In this document: positions 20,861-31,746 of the stretch, one piece after another
How the letters are laid out: each line of letters opens with the position of its first letter
How positions within the stretch are numbered: the first letter of the stretch is position 1
Origin: Achatina immaculata
Taxonomy: Eukaryota > Mollusca > Gastropoda > Stylommatophora > Achatinidae
DNA length: 64,000 nucleotides
Direction: 5' to 3'
Assembly: GCA_009760885.1 (NCBI GenBank)
Contig: CM019700.1
Location: 5,608,488 to 5,672,487, forward strand
The notes under the pieces: model-generated
The model's database searches: none
The model's input: only the letters and a program-made list of their open reading frames with translations
Told to the model about the DNA's origin: nothing
Program-made: the position numbers and the translations under genes

Positions 20861-21327
20861 GGTAAACAGTGATTCTCGTCGCAAATAACTGAAGAAAAAC
20901 TTTACTCGAACATTTAATTCCCGTTGATTGTTCGTAGAATGTGTTTAATTTTAAATTTTAAGACAGAGCAAGGTACCGAATGTTGTATTGAAAAAAAGGG
21001 AAGAAAAAAAAACGTAATTCTGAAAGTACTTCATGCAAGGTGATTGACAGGTACAGGTTGTTAAGGTTTGGAAAAATCCTGGCACCATCACCCCCCCCCC
21101 CCGATCGGCATCACTATCGTTGTCATCGAATAAGGGTACGTGACGAGGTGGTAGAGGAAAACGCTGCCGTTAGTTCTCTGTGTGTCTTGGGATATACCGA
21201 GGACGAAATTGGATCGGCATGGCATCTGTCTGGAGTGTGATGGTTATAATCCGTAGTAAACATATAAATAATATATATGTCATCATCGTCGTCGTCATCG
21301 TGATCATTATCTTATACCTTCTTTCTG
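20861..21327. other. Unassigned stretch
   Basis: Includes a C run at 21091-21102 and a (GTC)n-like tract near 21285-21300. No gene recognised. Confidence 0.35.
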
Positions 21328-21615
21328 GGCCGCCTGGGTGGCATAGGGTTAGACGCGTGGTCTACTAATCCGATAGTACCGGGTTCAAGTCCCAGCAAGG
21401 GGGGGGGGGTTTGCTTGTTTGTTCGTGCCATCACACCAAAATGGCCACAGGGCCCACCCAGCCTCCGAAAAAGAGGCACCAGAGAAATCTGGGAAGGTAA
21501 ATGTGACCAGGCGTGATACTGACCACATCAGACTTTCCTGTGTTGATGGTTTTGGAAATACGGGCCTAACACCGCATCCCCGATATGCCTTTATGGCATG
21601 GAGTTGGGAATTTTA
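21328..21615 (+). mobile_element. tRNA-derived SINE (core type 1), intact head
   Basis: The tRNA-like head GGCCGCCTGGGTGGCATAGG has an A-box region at about 21339-21357 and the B box GGGTTCAAGTCCC at 21381-21393. A G run and the core follow: CCCAGCCTCCGAAAAAGAGG, GATACTGACCACATCAGAC, ACGGGCCTAACACCGCAT, ending GGAATTTTACC. These are internal pol III promoter elements. It is the best-preserved type 1 head in the window. Confidence 0.88.
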
Positions 21616-21884
21616 CCTTTTTCTGCCTCCTTCTGGGTAAGTCTAATGGATCCCTTTTGCTTTGTTCCTCCCTTATATTGTCGATGTGCTGGGCCAAAGG
21701 GCTTCATGCCCATCTACTGATGAAGTGCCTTTTTAAAAAAATTGTCTGGAATAAGAAAAGAGGGGGAAAAACATGGCCACCGGATTCCCTGAACAGCTTT
21801 GGGTTCCAGTGGTACAGCCCTGGCTCCCCTACCATTCCCCCATCATTCCCCTCCCCTCACCCCTCCCGACTCCTCATGGGGGCT

Positions 21885-22050
21885 GGTTGTTAGCCTTGTC
21901 GCAGCAGCTGTCCTAATTTCATTGTACAGGATTAGCTCTGTGTGATGCAAGGTGTGTCCTTTTATAATGAAAGCATGATACCCTATGGAGCGTGCCCAGA
22001 TATATATAAGGCCAGGATATGGTATTGTACGCATGGCTAGATATTTTATC
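21885..22050 (+). repeat. REP-B copy, uninterrupted
   Basis: GCAGCAGCTGTCCTAATTTC, GATTAGCTCTGTGTGATGC and CATGATACCCTATGGAGCG run in order. This is the intact form of the repeat split at 16452. Confidence 0.6.
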
Positions 22051-22460
22051 AGTTTCCCGAGTCTGCGAGTCATGAGGCGGCTCTGCTTGAGGTGCTTGTG
22101 AAAGGTGAGAGTGGCTTGTATGAATCAGAAAAACGTAAAGGGGAGGGGAGGAAATTGTATTATATAGATATTTTATATTTACATTTTATATTTATATTTA
22201 CGAGTTTTACTTGAAGAGATTGAGAAAGAGAATTTGGGGCATGCTTTCATGAATTGATATTTTGCATTATGTGAATAAAATGGAAGAATGGATCGGCACG
22301 CACTGAATCGAGTGGTACGCCAGGGACAGGATTTTACTTTGCTGTGAGAGAAGTCCAGTTTTTTTTTCTCTCTCTCTCTCTCTCATTTATCCTCCGTTTG
22401 AGTTTATTTTACAGTGTCACTGGTACTTGTACAGGTCGTTGGAGAGCTGGAAGTTACAGG
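22051..22460. other. Unassigned stretch
   Basis: AT-rich with a (TC)n tract at 22368-22385. No gene recognised. Confidence 0.35.
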
Positions 22461-22471
22461 ACGTGGTACAT

Positions 22472-22719
22472 CTCTTTCTCTCTCTGAACCTTAAGTGCCC
22501 AGGACACATGGGGCTTCCGGAAGGGTTTTCCACAAATGCCTGTCCTTTGCCTTTTTTTCTGCTCTTGCCCAGGTGAGCCCTGTATTGCTCAACATCATTT
22601 CTGTTGTTCTTCTCCATGTCTCTTTTGGTCTACTCTTATTTCTGTTCCCCTGTGGTGTCCATCTTAGTGCTATTTTTGGTAGTGAGTTGTCAGTCATTCG
22701 GAGCACATGTCCCAACCAT
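22472..22719 (-). mobile_element. LINE fragment (family D) with 10-bp TSD
   Basis: The minus strand encodes WLGHVLRMTDNSLPKIALRW, TPQGNRNKSRPKETWRRT and LSNTGLTWARAEKKAKDRHL, a LINE C-terminus. The 3' end carries a (GA)n tail. CGTGGTACAT occurs on both sides (22462-22471 and 22720-22729). A 5'-truncated insertion. Confidence 0.88.
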
Positions 22720-22734
22720 CGTGGTACATAGTTA

Positions 22735-23265
22735 CAGGAAAATTGGAGCACTCTAGCTTTATATAATATAGGGAGACAAGAGAAGGATATCCAGCTGAAC
22801 AGCACGAGTAGTTTAAGTAGGTATATAAGTAAATATATCAGTATACATGTAGCCAGTGAGACCTGGGCACTTAACAAAACAGCCGAGAAACACATAAATG
22901 CCTTTGAATGTAAATGCTACAGAAAAGTTATTCAAATATCATGGACACCAAAAAGAACAAATATATCTATACTACACGAACTTAATATTGAAGAAGGCTG
23001 GCTAGTAAAGAGGATTAACGAGAGAAAACTTAAATATTTTGGACACATTAAACGTCATGATAATCTAGAGAAGACCGTCTTGGAAGTGTACATAATGGGA
23101 AAAAGAAAGAGAGGAAGACCAAAGCGAAGATGGCTGCAAGACATCGTTGATGATCTGCAAATGGATGCATCACCAGCAGGCCATCTTGCTCATAACCGAG
23201 AGGCCTACAGGAGTGCTGTTAGGGAGGCAAAGTTCTGCAAGGGACATGCAAATGAATGAATGAAT
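22735..23265 (+). mobile_element. RTE-like LINE (family A) C-terminus
   Basis: Reads ETWALNKTAEKHINAFECKC, YRKVIQISWTPKRTNISIL, LKYFGHIKRHDNLEKTVL, GKRKRGRPKRRWLQDIVDDL and AHNREAYRSAVREAKF, stop, then (GAAT)n. The order matches RTE/BovB C-termini. Its last ~200 bases are included in the 1,674-bp tandem duplication. Confidence 0.85.
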
Positions 23266-24741
23266 GAGTGCGATATAGCTGTGATAAGAAAATGTTAAAA
23301 CTATCTAAAAGAAAAGTAGGAACAGCTTTATTAATTAACGAGAACACAATTGTGACGTTTCGGTCTGCACCTTAATAATACAAAATCATACAGGACAAAG
23401 AATTAGGGACAGAAGATAAAAATATAAATTCACATGAATGCTATACAACAAATAGGAGTGGGAAAAATATAGAAATAAATGGAGCACTTGACTGTGACTT
23501 GTAAGAAGCTGCGTCCAGGAGTGCGTGTGAGAGTATTTGCGAATGAAGACTTGGAATGTGTGATTGGTTGGTAGTAAAGAGTGGTTGGGAAAAATGAAAA
23601 AGAGAGACTGAGGGACATAATGGTACTCTAGCGGAGAAAGAACGGGTGGAATAGATGGATGTGGTTTGGGTTAGAGGGTTTGGAATCTAGTGCAGTGAGT
23701 GGGTTCTGGAATATAAGTTACAGGCGAGGAAAGAGTAGAATTTGATAAAAGAGGGAATATGCTTTTAAAAAAGGTAGGTAAAGGTGATCCTGTCATGCCT
23801 TAGAGGCACATGGGGATATGGTGTTAGTGCTCATATTTTCCTTGACCTGTCAGCACACTAGAGGGTGATATGGTCAGTATCACACCTGGCCGCCTTTCCT
23901 TTCCCAACTCCAGAAGAAGTCGGGTACCCATTTTTACAGCTGGGTGACTGGGGTGCCTCCGGCCATATTCGAACCCCCGACCTTCTCCACGAGAGACCAG
24001 TGCACTTACCACTTCGCCACTCAGGAGAAAGGGAGGGTTAGGCAGCTGACCTGGATGGTTACACTGGTGTGGAGACGTGTGACCGCTGATGCCTGCCGAC
24101 ACTGCACTTAACTTAAAGAGGGGAAAGAAATCTCATCTTCGAGGTCACAGGAATTCTCTTTGATTCCAGGAATGGGGGCCAACAGCCGGCAGAGACCTTG
24201 CCTCCCTTTCTCGCAGCACTTCCTGGAAATTGTGTCGCTACAGCCTGACGAATGAGGGAAAAGGGATCAATACTTTACACGTTATGATGAGCCCTTCTTA
24301 GATATCTCTTAGCGTGGTGTCATCGGAGGAAAGGCACCACCTCATCTTCTTGTATCAAAGCATGTCAGTCAGCTGTCGGCGGTTTTTTTTTTTCCTGTTG
24401 TCACAGCCCCATAGAAGACATAGAACCCCCGTGCTGATACATTAGGGAAACTTCACTGACTGCGATATTTTCTCATTTATGTGAAAATATAACATTAACG
24501 TGCTGTAGGTGTAGCACTTCGTAGCACCTGCTCGTAGGAAATGATTGGGTGCGATCATGTTTTAATAACTTCCTCCCCCTTTTTCCCTTCCCGTCATCAT
24601 GCTTCTCAGTCTCAAAGAAGGCAGCTCTTTATTTTTAAAAAATCATAGTGCTACCTTAGAAGCAATGGAAAGGTTGAGAAGAAGCAGTGGGAAGATTGAG
24701 AAGAAGCAGTGAGAAGGTTGAGAAGAAGCAGTGGGAAGACT
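23068..24741. repeat. 1,674-bp tandem duplication, unit 1
   Basis: Unit 1 starts inside the family A LINE (GAGAAGACCGTCTTGG) and ends after about four 22-bp minisatellite units. The next unit starts with the same GAGAAGACCGTC. I saw only single-base A- and T-run length changes between units. Contents: LINE 3' end, unassigned sequence with ACGTTTCGGTCTGCACC, a type 2 SINE and minisatellite. Confidence 0.95.
23770..24027 (-). mobile_element. tRNA-SINE (core type 2)
   Basis: In reverse: head CTGAGTGGCGAAGTGGTAAG with A box, B-box-like GGGGGTTCGAATATGG, core GGGTACCCGACTTCTTCTGG, GTGTGATACTGACCATATC and GAGCACTAACACCATATCCC, ending GATCACCTTTACC. Its copy in unit 2 is at 25444-25701. Confidence 0.85.
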
Positions 24742-26415
24742 GAGAAGACCGTCTTGGAAGTGTACATAATGGGAAAAAGAAAGAGAGGAAGACCAAAGCG
24801 AAGATGGCTGCAAGACATCGTTGATGATCTGCAAATGGATGCATCACCAGCAGGCCATCTTGCTCATAACCGAGAGGCCTACAGGAGTGCTGTTAGGGAG
24901 GCAAAGTTCTGCAAGGGACATGCAAATGAATGAATGAATGAGTGCGATATAGCTGTGATAAGAAAATGTTAAAACTATCTAAAAGAAAAGTAGGAACAGC
25001 TTTATTAATTAACGAGAACACAATTGTGACGTTTCGGTCTGCACCTTAATAATACAAAATCATACAGGACAAAGAATTAGGGACAGAAGATAAAAATATA
25101 AATTCACATGAATGCTATACAACAAATAGGAGTGGGAAAAAATATAGAAATAAATGGAGCACTTGACTGTGACTTGTAAGAAGCTGCGTCCAGGAGTGCG
25201 TGTGAGAGTATTTGCGAATGAAGACTTGGAATGTGTGATTGGTTGGTAGTAAAGAGTGGTTGGGAAAAATGAAAAAGAGAGACTGAGGGACATAATGGTA
25301 CTCTAGCGGAGAAAGAACGGGTGGAATAGATGGATGTGGTTTGGGTTAGAGGGTTTGGAATCTAGTGCAGTGAGTGGGTTCTGGAATATAAGTTACAGGC
25401 GAGGAAAGAGTAGAATTTGATAAAAGAGGGAATATGCTTTTAAAAAAGGTAGGTAAAGGTGATCCTGTCATGCCTTAGAGGCACATGGGGATATGGTGTT
25501 AGTGCTCATATTTTCCTTGACCTGTCAGCACACTAGAGGGTGATATGGTCAGTATCACACCTGGCCGCCTTTCCTTTCCCAACTCCAGAAGAAGTCGGGT
25601 ACCCATTTTTACAGCTGGGTGACTGGGGTGCCTCCGGCCATATTCGAACCCCCGACCTTCTCCACGAGAGACCAGTGCACTTACCACTTCGCCACTCAGG
25701 AGAAAGGGAGGGTTAGGCAGCTGACCTGGATGGTTACACTGGTGTGGAGACGTGTGACCGCTGATGCCTGCCGACACTGCACTTAACTTAAAGAGGGGAA
25801 AGAAATCTCATCTTCGAGGTCACAGGAATTCTCTTTGATTCCAGGAATGGGGGCCAACAGCCGGCAGAGACCTTGCCTCCCTTTCTCGCAGCACTTCCTG
25901 GAAATTGTGTCGCTACAGCCTGACGAATGAGGGAAAAGGGATCAATACTTTACACGTTATGATGAGCCCTTCTTAGATATCTCTTAGCGTGGTGTCATCG
26001 GAGGAAAGGCACCACCTCATCTTCTTGTATCAAAGCATGTCAGTCAGCTGTCGGCGGTTTTTTTTTTCCTGTTGTCACAGCCCCATAGAAGACATAGAAC
26101 CCCCGTGCTGATACATTAGGGAAACTTCACTGACTGCGATATTTTCTCATTTATGTGAAAATATAACATTAACGTGCTGTAGGTGTAGCACTTCGTAGCA
26201 CCTGCTCGTAGGAAATGATTGGGTGCGATCATGTTTTAATAACTTCCTCCCCCTTTTTCCCTTCCCGTCATCATGCTTCTCAGTCTCAAAGAAGGCAGCT
26301 CTTTATTTTTAAAAAATCATAGTGCTACCTTAGAAGCAATGGAAAGGTTGAGAAGAAGCAATGGGAAGGTTGAGAAGAAGCAGTGGGAAGGTTGAGAAGA
26401 AGCAGTGGGAAGACT
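24742..26415. repeat. 1,674-bp tandem duplication, unit 2
   Basis: Repeats unit 1 at a constant offset of 1,674 bases (23071 to 24745; 24607 to 26281). It carries the LINE end (24745-24940), the type 2 SINE and the start of the minisatellite, which continues far beyond the unit. Joined to unit 1 through GAGAAG, present at both parental breakpoints. Confidence 0.95.
25444..25701 (-). mobile_element. tRNA-SINE (core type 2), duplicated copy
   Basis: Same sequence as 23770-24027 by segmental duplication, not by a second insertion. Confidence 0.9.
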
Positions 26416-27053
26416 GAGAAGAAGCAGTGGGAAGGTTGAGAAGAAGCAGTGGGAAGGTTGAGAAGAAGCAGTGGGAAGGTTGAGAAGAAGCAGTGGGAAG
26501 GTTGAGAAGAAGCAGTGGGAAGGTTGAGAAGAAGCAGTGGGAAGGTTGAGAAGAAGCAGTGGGAAGGTTGAGAAGAAGCAGTGGGAAGACTGAGAAGAAG
26601 CAGTGGGAAGGTTGAGAAGAAGCAGTGGGAAGGTTGAGAAGAAGCAGTGGGAAGACTGAGAAGAAGCAGTGAGAAGGTTGAGAAGAAGCAGTGGGAAGAT
26701 TGAGAAGAAGCAGTGAGAAGATTGAGAAGAAGCAGTGGGAAGATTGAGAAGAAGCAGTGGGAAGATTGAGAAGAAGCAGTGAGAAGATTGAGAAGAAGCG
26801 GTGGGAAAGTTGAGAAGATTGAGAAGAAGCAGTGGGAAGATTGAGAAGAAGCAGTTGGAAGATTGAGAAGAAGCAGTGAGAAGATTGAGAAGAAGCAGTG
26901 GGAAAGTTGAGAAGATTGAGAAGAAGCAGTGAGAAGATTGAGAAGAAGCAGTTGAAAGATTGAGATGAAGCAGTGGGAAGATTGAGAAGAAGCAGTGAGA
27001 AGATTGAGAAGAAGCAGTGAGAAGATTGAGAAGAAGCAGTGGGAAGATTCAGA
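26335..27053. repeat. 22-bp minisatellite, about 32 copies
   Basis: Unit GAGAAGAAGCAGTGGGAAGG plus TT, with variants ATT and ACT. The period is not a multiple of three, yet no unit contains a stop on the minus strand in any frame, giving a 257-codon frame with a 22-residue super-repeat (PTASSQPSHCFFSTFPLLLL). I see no reason to call it a gene. Variants cluster along the array, with GGTT in the first half and GATT in the second. Confidence 0.93.
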
Positions 27054-27282
27054 AGAAAACCAAACAGTATGTCAGTTTTCCGAGTTCTTGGATTTGTGTA
27101 CAATCTTTGAAATTTCCATTCCTTAGATTCTCAAACGGCTTGCAATTTACAACAGAATATCTACCAGGAGATACCTAGTTCGTTTATATTTTGTCTTCAG
27201 ACATTTCGAATTTTGCAAATGATAGCTTACAAAGGCCCAGACAGGTTTCAGAATACACTTTTGTGGTAATTTCTTCAAGTTG

Positions 27283-27550
27283 TTGTTGTTGTTGTTCGTC
27301 CATCGTCTTCGATGATGACCACAGATTCATCTTGGTCAAAGTAAGGAAAGCTGTGTCCGTGCGTGACCAGCTAGCCCTCTAAAAATTTTGCCACACAAGG
27401 AACATACATGTCCAGATTCAGTTGTGGGTGCTTGTGCTGCCTTGGCTTTTCGCATTGCGAGTTTGTGCTTGGCACTTTCAGTTCTTGAGCGCTCTGCTCT
27501 CTGAGAACCCAGGGTGGTTAAAGCCCTCTTCCTCAAGTTAACGTCTGATC
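27283..27550 (-). mobile_element. LINE 3' end encoding a C-terminal zinc finger
   Basis: The minus strand reads HKLAMRKAKAAQAPTTESG then HVCSLCGKIFRGLAGHART. This C-x2-C..H-x3-5-H-like finger resembles the one found at the end of several LINE proteins. The low-coordinate end carries a (TTG)n run, i.e. a (CAA)n tail. 5'-truncated and frame-broken. Confidence 0.5.
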
Positions 27551-28453
27551 AGTTTTATCAACATGGCCTGTGCAGATCAGCTCGAGTACCGATTTTCTTT
27601 TTCTATACCTTGCCTTCTCTATTCTGTTCCAGAGAGATATGAGCATAGATACCTCCTACCTACTTTTATCACAAGGAATAGTTGCATTTATCAGTGCTGA
27701 AACATGCAAAGAAGCTGTTGTACTCGAAGGCATTAGAAACACTGTCGCAGGTTTTATTTTGCCTGGTCGCCGTTTGGCGCTTCATACATTGCACCTTTGC
27801 CAAATGAAGACAGGCACCCCCCGAGAAATTGAAACAGCGGGACTCGTTTCTGTAACTGTGCTGGCACGGTGCGCTGGCGATAGAATAAACATTCAACCAT
27901 GGCGAAATGGTTATTGCAAAGTATGATGGCCACAGAATAGATCTGCACTCTTTGCTCTCCGTTCCCCGCTCAGACAATATTGACATATAAATTGACAGGG
28001 CAAATATAATGCTGTGGAAGTTTTCAGGCAGGAGCAGAACGATGCATTAATTTGTGCGGCAAGGATGGGAACATTCGTGGATTACATCTCTTCGTGCTTG
28101 TTTTTAGAAAAATGTATAACTTTTGCCAGGTGCAGATTTGTCGTGTAAGAAACAGCGTGGATTTAGTATTGTAAAGTGGCAGGGGACGGCGTTTGTGTGT
28201 GTGTGTGGGGGGGGGGGGAAAGATATTTGAATAATACCCGAGTGGATAGTTGTGTCTTCCTTTAGGGGCAAGGCGGCTTCTTGTCCTCTAGGAGCTGTTG
28301 GTTAGAATCACAGCTAATGCCTTGCCGTTCTTTTTTTTTTTTTTATATTCTCTTTCTCATGTTTAGAGTCGCTCAGTCTATTCATCTGGTGATACCGAAT
28401 TCTCGCAGATTCTCACGACCCGGAGTGTATTCCAGCACAATTCCAGCAGAGTA
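27551..28453. other. Unassigned stretch
   Basis: Overlapping 105- and 118-codon open frames on opposite strands near 27.6-28.0 kb show no recognised motif and no clear splice sites. A G run lies at 28207-28218 and a T run at 28331. Confidence 0.35.
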
Positions 28454-28580
28454 TATAAATACTCTTTTTATTGTCCGTGGCTTTGATTTCTTTGATGTTC
28501 TTACATTTTTAATCAAGGGTGTCAGCTGGCATGTGCATACTGATCACCCGGGATCGCTCAATATTCATAGGTAATCACTG
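28454..28580. repeat. Long direct repeat, copy 1
   Basis: About 125 bases (TTATTGTCCGTGGCTTTGAT .. ATTCATAGGTAATCA) recur at 29265-29390, offset 810, with about three differences. The segment between holds a degraded SINE and unassigned DNA. Confidence 0.9.
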
Positions 28581-28589
28581 CACAAGAAA

Positions 28590-28760
28590 GGCCCCCCCCC
28601 CCCGGGTGTCCGCCCAGCCTCTTAAAAGTGGGTACTGGAAACCACGTCACGCTTTCATGTGCCGAAGGTCTTGGAAATAGGGTCCTAACACCGTAATTAT
28701 GGTTTTATATTAATTCCCTGGTGGTGCGGAAACAGGAGTTTTACCTTTTACCATGTTTAG
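28590..28760 (+). mobile_element. SINE core type 1, headless remnant
   Basis: A C run is followed by CCGCCCAGCCTCTTAAAAGTGG, CATGTGCCGAAGGTCTTGG, GTCCTAACACCGTAAT and GGAGTTTTACC. The tRNA head and part of the core are missing. Confidence 0.65.
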
Positions 28761-29264
28761 AGCGCTTTGTATCTTTGGAAGAAGAAGAACTGTATACACT
28801 GTTTTCTAAATTTGCCAGCGGTTGTTGGATCGTTGGAATGGGTAGTCTATTTCTTTTATTGTTCTGTTCATTCACGTGTGCTGGTAAACATTGGGGATGC
28901 AGCGCCAGGATCGTGGTATGGGCCACTGATGTTCTTCGTCTTGGAAGACCCCTTGGGCCCACCATCCAGCCATTTCTTGTTGAAGGCCCTCCCTGATCTG
29001 ATACCAGATCTTGTGTTGGGGGGGGGGGGCTTCTGTGGTGTAACTGGTTGTGTCGCGTTCTGATGAGATGGCCGAGCCGCTAGATCGTCTGCTTTATTTA
29101 GTGCATAAAATAGTTCGTATCATTTTGTTGATGGCGGTTTTCTCAAGCGACCTGGTAAACTGCGACTGTCACGTATTCACGGGTACCATCTCTTCTTGAA
29201 GACGTTTAGTTTATGTATGCGTGTTTTTGGCGGAGTTCAAGACTTACGCTGAGAAGAAACAGTT

Positions 29265-29390
29265 GATATAAATATTTTTATTGTCCGTGGCTTTGATTTC
29301 GTTGATGTTCTTACATTTTTAATCAAGGGTGTCAGCTGGCATGTGCATGCTGATCACCCGGGATCGCTCAATATTCATAGGTAATCATTG
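29265..29390. repeat. Long direct repeat, copy 2
   Basis: Partner of 28454-28580. It lies just before an open remnant (29455-29645) whose frame reads LINCRVEGNRKTDQLVARAR, apparently old coding sequence that I cannot name. Confidence 0.9.
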
Positions 29391-29679
29391 ATGGCCGCGG
29401 AAAACACGTCGTATCACTAGCATCACCAACTCATACAATCTGTTTAGGAAAATGGAGGAAAAAAAGCCATTCGAAGTGAATGGCAAGAAATAATTAATAA
29501 ATCCCACATGAAACACATCACGTTGATAAACTGTCGAGTCGAGGGAAACCGCAAAACCGACCAGCTAGTAGCAAGGGCCAGATCAGAGGGCCTCATCAAA
29601 ATGGACAAATCAGACCTATACAGATCCTTCTAGCAACACATCGACGAGCAAATGCAAAGCGACTTGCACACCCCCCTCC

Positions 29680-29835
29680 CCCCTCTGCTTTTTAGCTGTA
29701 CTCCGGGGCTGAAAAATGTAGCTGTCATAACCCGCACTCACGCCGATAAGGTGGTGTACCTCAACACCGTCGCAGCGTCGGCTGCGAAGAACACTGTCTC
29801 GCAGTTACAGGGAGATAGCACAAGACCAGACAAGA
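29680..29835 (-). repeat. REP-A copy, partial
   Basis: In reverse: CTGTAACTGCGAGACAGTG.., GCCGACGCTGCGACGGTGTTG, GTGCGGGTTATGACAGCTA and AGCTAAAAAGC. Only the first half is present. Confidence 0.75.
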
Positions 29836-30007
29836 CATACGTAAGAACCGAGTGTAAACCAGTGATTCTGAACGTCCCAGATCCCCACCCCCTCCCCTTT
29901 TTATTTCAACCCAGTCTGTCACCGAACCCCCCCCCCCCCCCATATTTAATCATGCACCATTGTATAATCTTTTTTACGTTAGTAAAATGTAAAATTCCGC
30001 CTCTTAA

Positions 30008-30215
30008 ACTTGAAAGTCCTTTTCGGGGACCCACATATCTCATATTTTAAGAATCTTTGGTGCGTCCTTTTTTGGGGACCCACATGTCTCATATTTTAAG
30101 AATCTTTGGTGCGTCCTTTTTTTTGGGGACCCACATGTCTCATATTTTAAGAATCTTTGGTGCGTCCTTTTTTTGGGGACCCACATGTCTCATATTTTAA
30201 GAATCCTTGGTGCAG
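30008..30215. repeat. ~48-bp minisatellite, 4 copies
   Basis: Units of GGGGACCCACATGTCTCATA, TTTTAAGAATCTTTGGTGCG and TCCTTTTTT. Length changes occur in the T run. Confidence 0.88.
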
Positions 30216-30228
30216 ACGCCCTCCAGTT

Positions 30229-30413
30229 GGGGTGCTAGTTGGCTAAGTTGATAGTACGCTGTTCTCTCGTGGCTAGACGGCTGCTCGTCATACCGGAGTC
30301 CGTGTTCGAATCCCAGGTAATTTTCTTGTGATTTTTCTTTCTCTCACGTCTCACTAAAGTGCTTTGTCTACGATTTTTTCGAGGTTTAATCCTACAATAT
30401 TTGTTCTCTTATT
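30229..30413 (+). mobile_element. tRNA-derived SINE (type 3)
   Basis: Head GGGGTGCTAGTTGGCTAAGT with A-box-like TAGTTGGCTAAGTTGATAG and B box GTGTTCGAATCCC. The body has TTTTCTTTCTCTCACGTC and TGTCTACGATTTTTTCGAGG. It matches 46653-46825 in reverse. It does not share the type 1/2 core. Confidence 0.82.
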
Positions 30414-31110
30414 TGGCCTCCAGTCATGCGCTCTGCTACCAGACGTTTCGCTGTGTAAGGGTACTCGGATCTGATTTTTGGACAGTGTATACCTGAAAGA
30501 AGAGGCATACCAGAGTACATTGTACACATCCATCAGCAGGGACCTTGAGTAGAAGTTGTAAGTTCAGACCCCCCCCCCCCCCCCCCACAGACACACACAC
30601 AACACACATATACACTCCGGGTCGTGGGACGATGCATCGCTTCATTACCTCTCGTTTGGCTTCGCTGTCGATGCGTTACGGGAAAAATAGATTCTCACGA
30701 AAAAAAATACCAGCCGCCCTTATGTGTGGGGTTATATCCGAGTTCACAGTTGGTGACGGAATTGATGATGGGGGAAGAAAAAAGGTATGCAGCAGGTTAT
30801 GTGGTAGGTAGGAATGGTTAACTGTAAGTTTCCGACCGCAGTTTGAACGAATTCGTGACGCACTGAGCTTTCTCGGATGATCGAGTGATAGATAGCCCGA
30901 AGGAACGCCGTCAATTTGAAAAGAAGAACAGGTATATGTTATTGACATTTGGATGTCAGGTGTCGTTGACCCTGTCTCCCCGTACACAAATTTTAATAAC
31001 GTCATTGGAGAGTGTTTGCCTTGTCCAGCTTGGGAAGTGTTAGCGGCCGTTTCGGGCTCTGGTGATTATGCCAGGCCCTGAATTCAGTTCACATAGACAA
31101 AGACCGGGTT
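30414..31110. other. Unassigned stretch
   Basis: A C run of about 17 at 30570-30586 is followed by CA repeats. Overlapping short frames lack motifs. Confidence 0.35.
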
Positions 31111-31746
31111 AACATGCTGGAGGGTTTTTTTTTTAAAAATTTTGTAAACTTGCGAAGTTAACGTTTTCTGGGTTCACCCTATTTAAAAAAAAAACAAACT
31201 TGTCAGGTTAGCGTTATCTAGGTTCACCTTTGCTTTTTTTTTTTTTTAACTTGCGAAGTTAATGTCATCTGAGTTCACTTACATTTTAAATTTACGAAGT
31301 TAACCTCATCTGGTTTCACTTATTTTTAAAAAAAATTTTAATTTGTGAAGTTAACGTCATCTGGGTTCACTTTTTTTTTTTTTTTTTAAATTTCGGAGTT
31401 AACGTCATCTGGGTTCCTTATTTTTGTAAATTTTTAACTTGCGAAATTAACGTCATCTGGATTCACTTTTTTTTTTTTTTAACTTGCGAAGTTAGCGTCA
31501 TCTAGGTTACCTTATTGTTTTTAAATTTTCAAATTGCGAAGTTAACGTCATCTGAGTTCACTTTTTTTTTTAATTTGCGAAGTTAACGTCATCTGGTCTC
31601 ACTATTTTTGTTTTCTTTGTTTTTAACTTGCGGAGCTAAAGCCATCTGAGTTCACTTATTTTTTAAAATTGTTAACTTGCGAAGTTAACGCCATCTGGGT
31701 TCACTTATTTTTTTAAAAATTTTTAACTTGCGAAGTTACTGTCATC
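31111..31746. repeat. ~45-60-bp satellite-like array, left part
   Basis: About 14 units of AACTTGCGAAGTTAACGTCA plus TCTGGGTTCACTTATT and a variable T/A run. The array continues at 34147-34345 after a LINE insertion. Core positions are conserved while the T/A spacers vary. Confidence 0.9.

Noticed and set aside
21328..21400. Free-standing tRNA gene
   Set aside because: The tRNA-like heads here and at 4444, 30229 and 55057 lack a full cloverleaf and are followed by SINE bodies found in several copies.
28454..29390. LTR retrotransposon defined by the 125-bp direct repeats
   Set aside because: No TG..CA ends, primer-binding site, polypurine tract or coding region between them.
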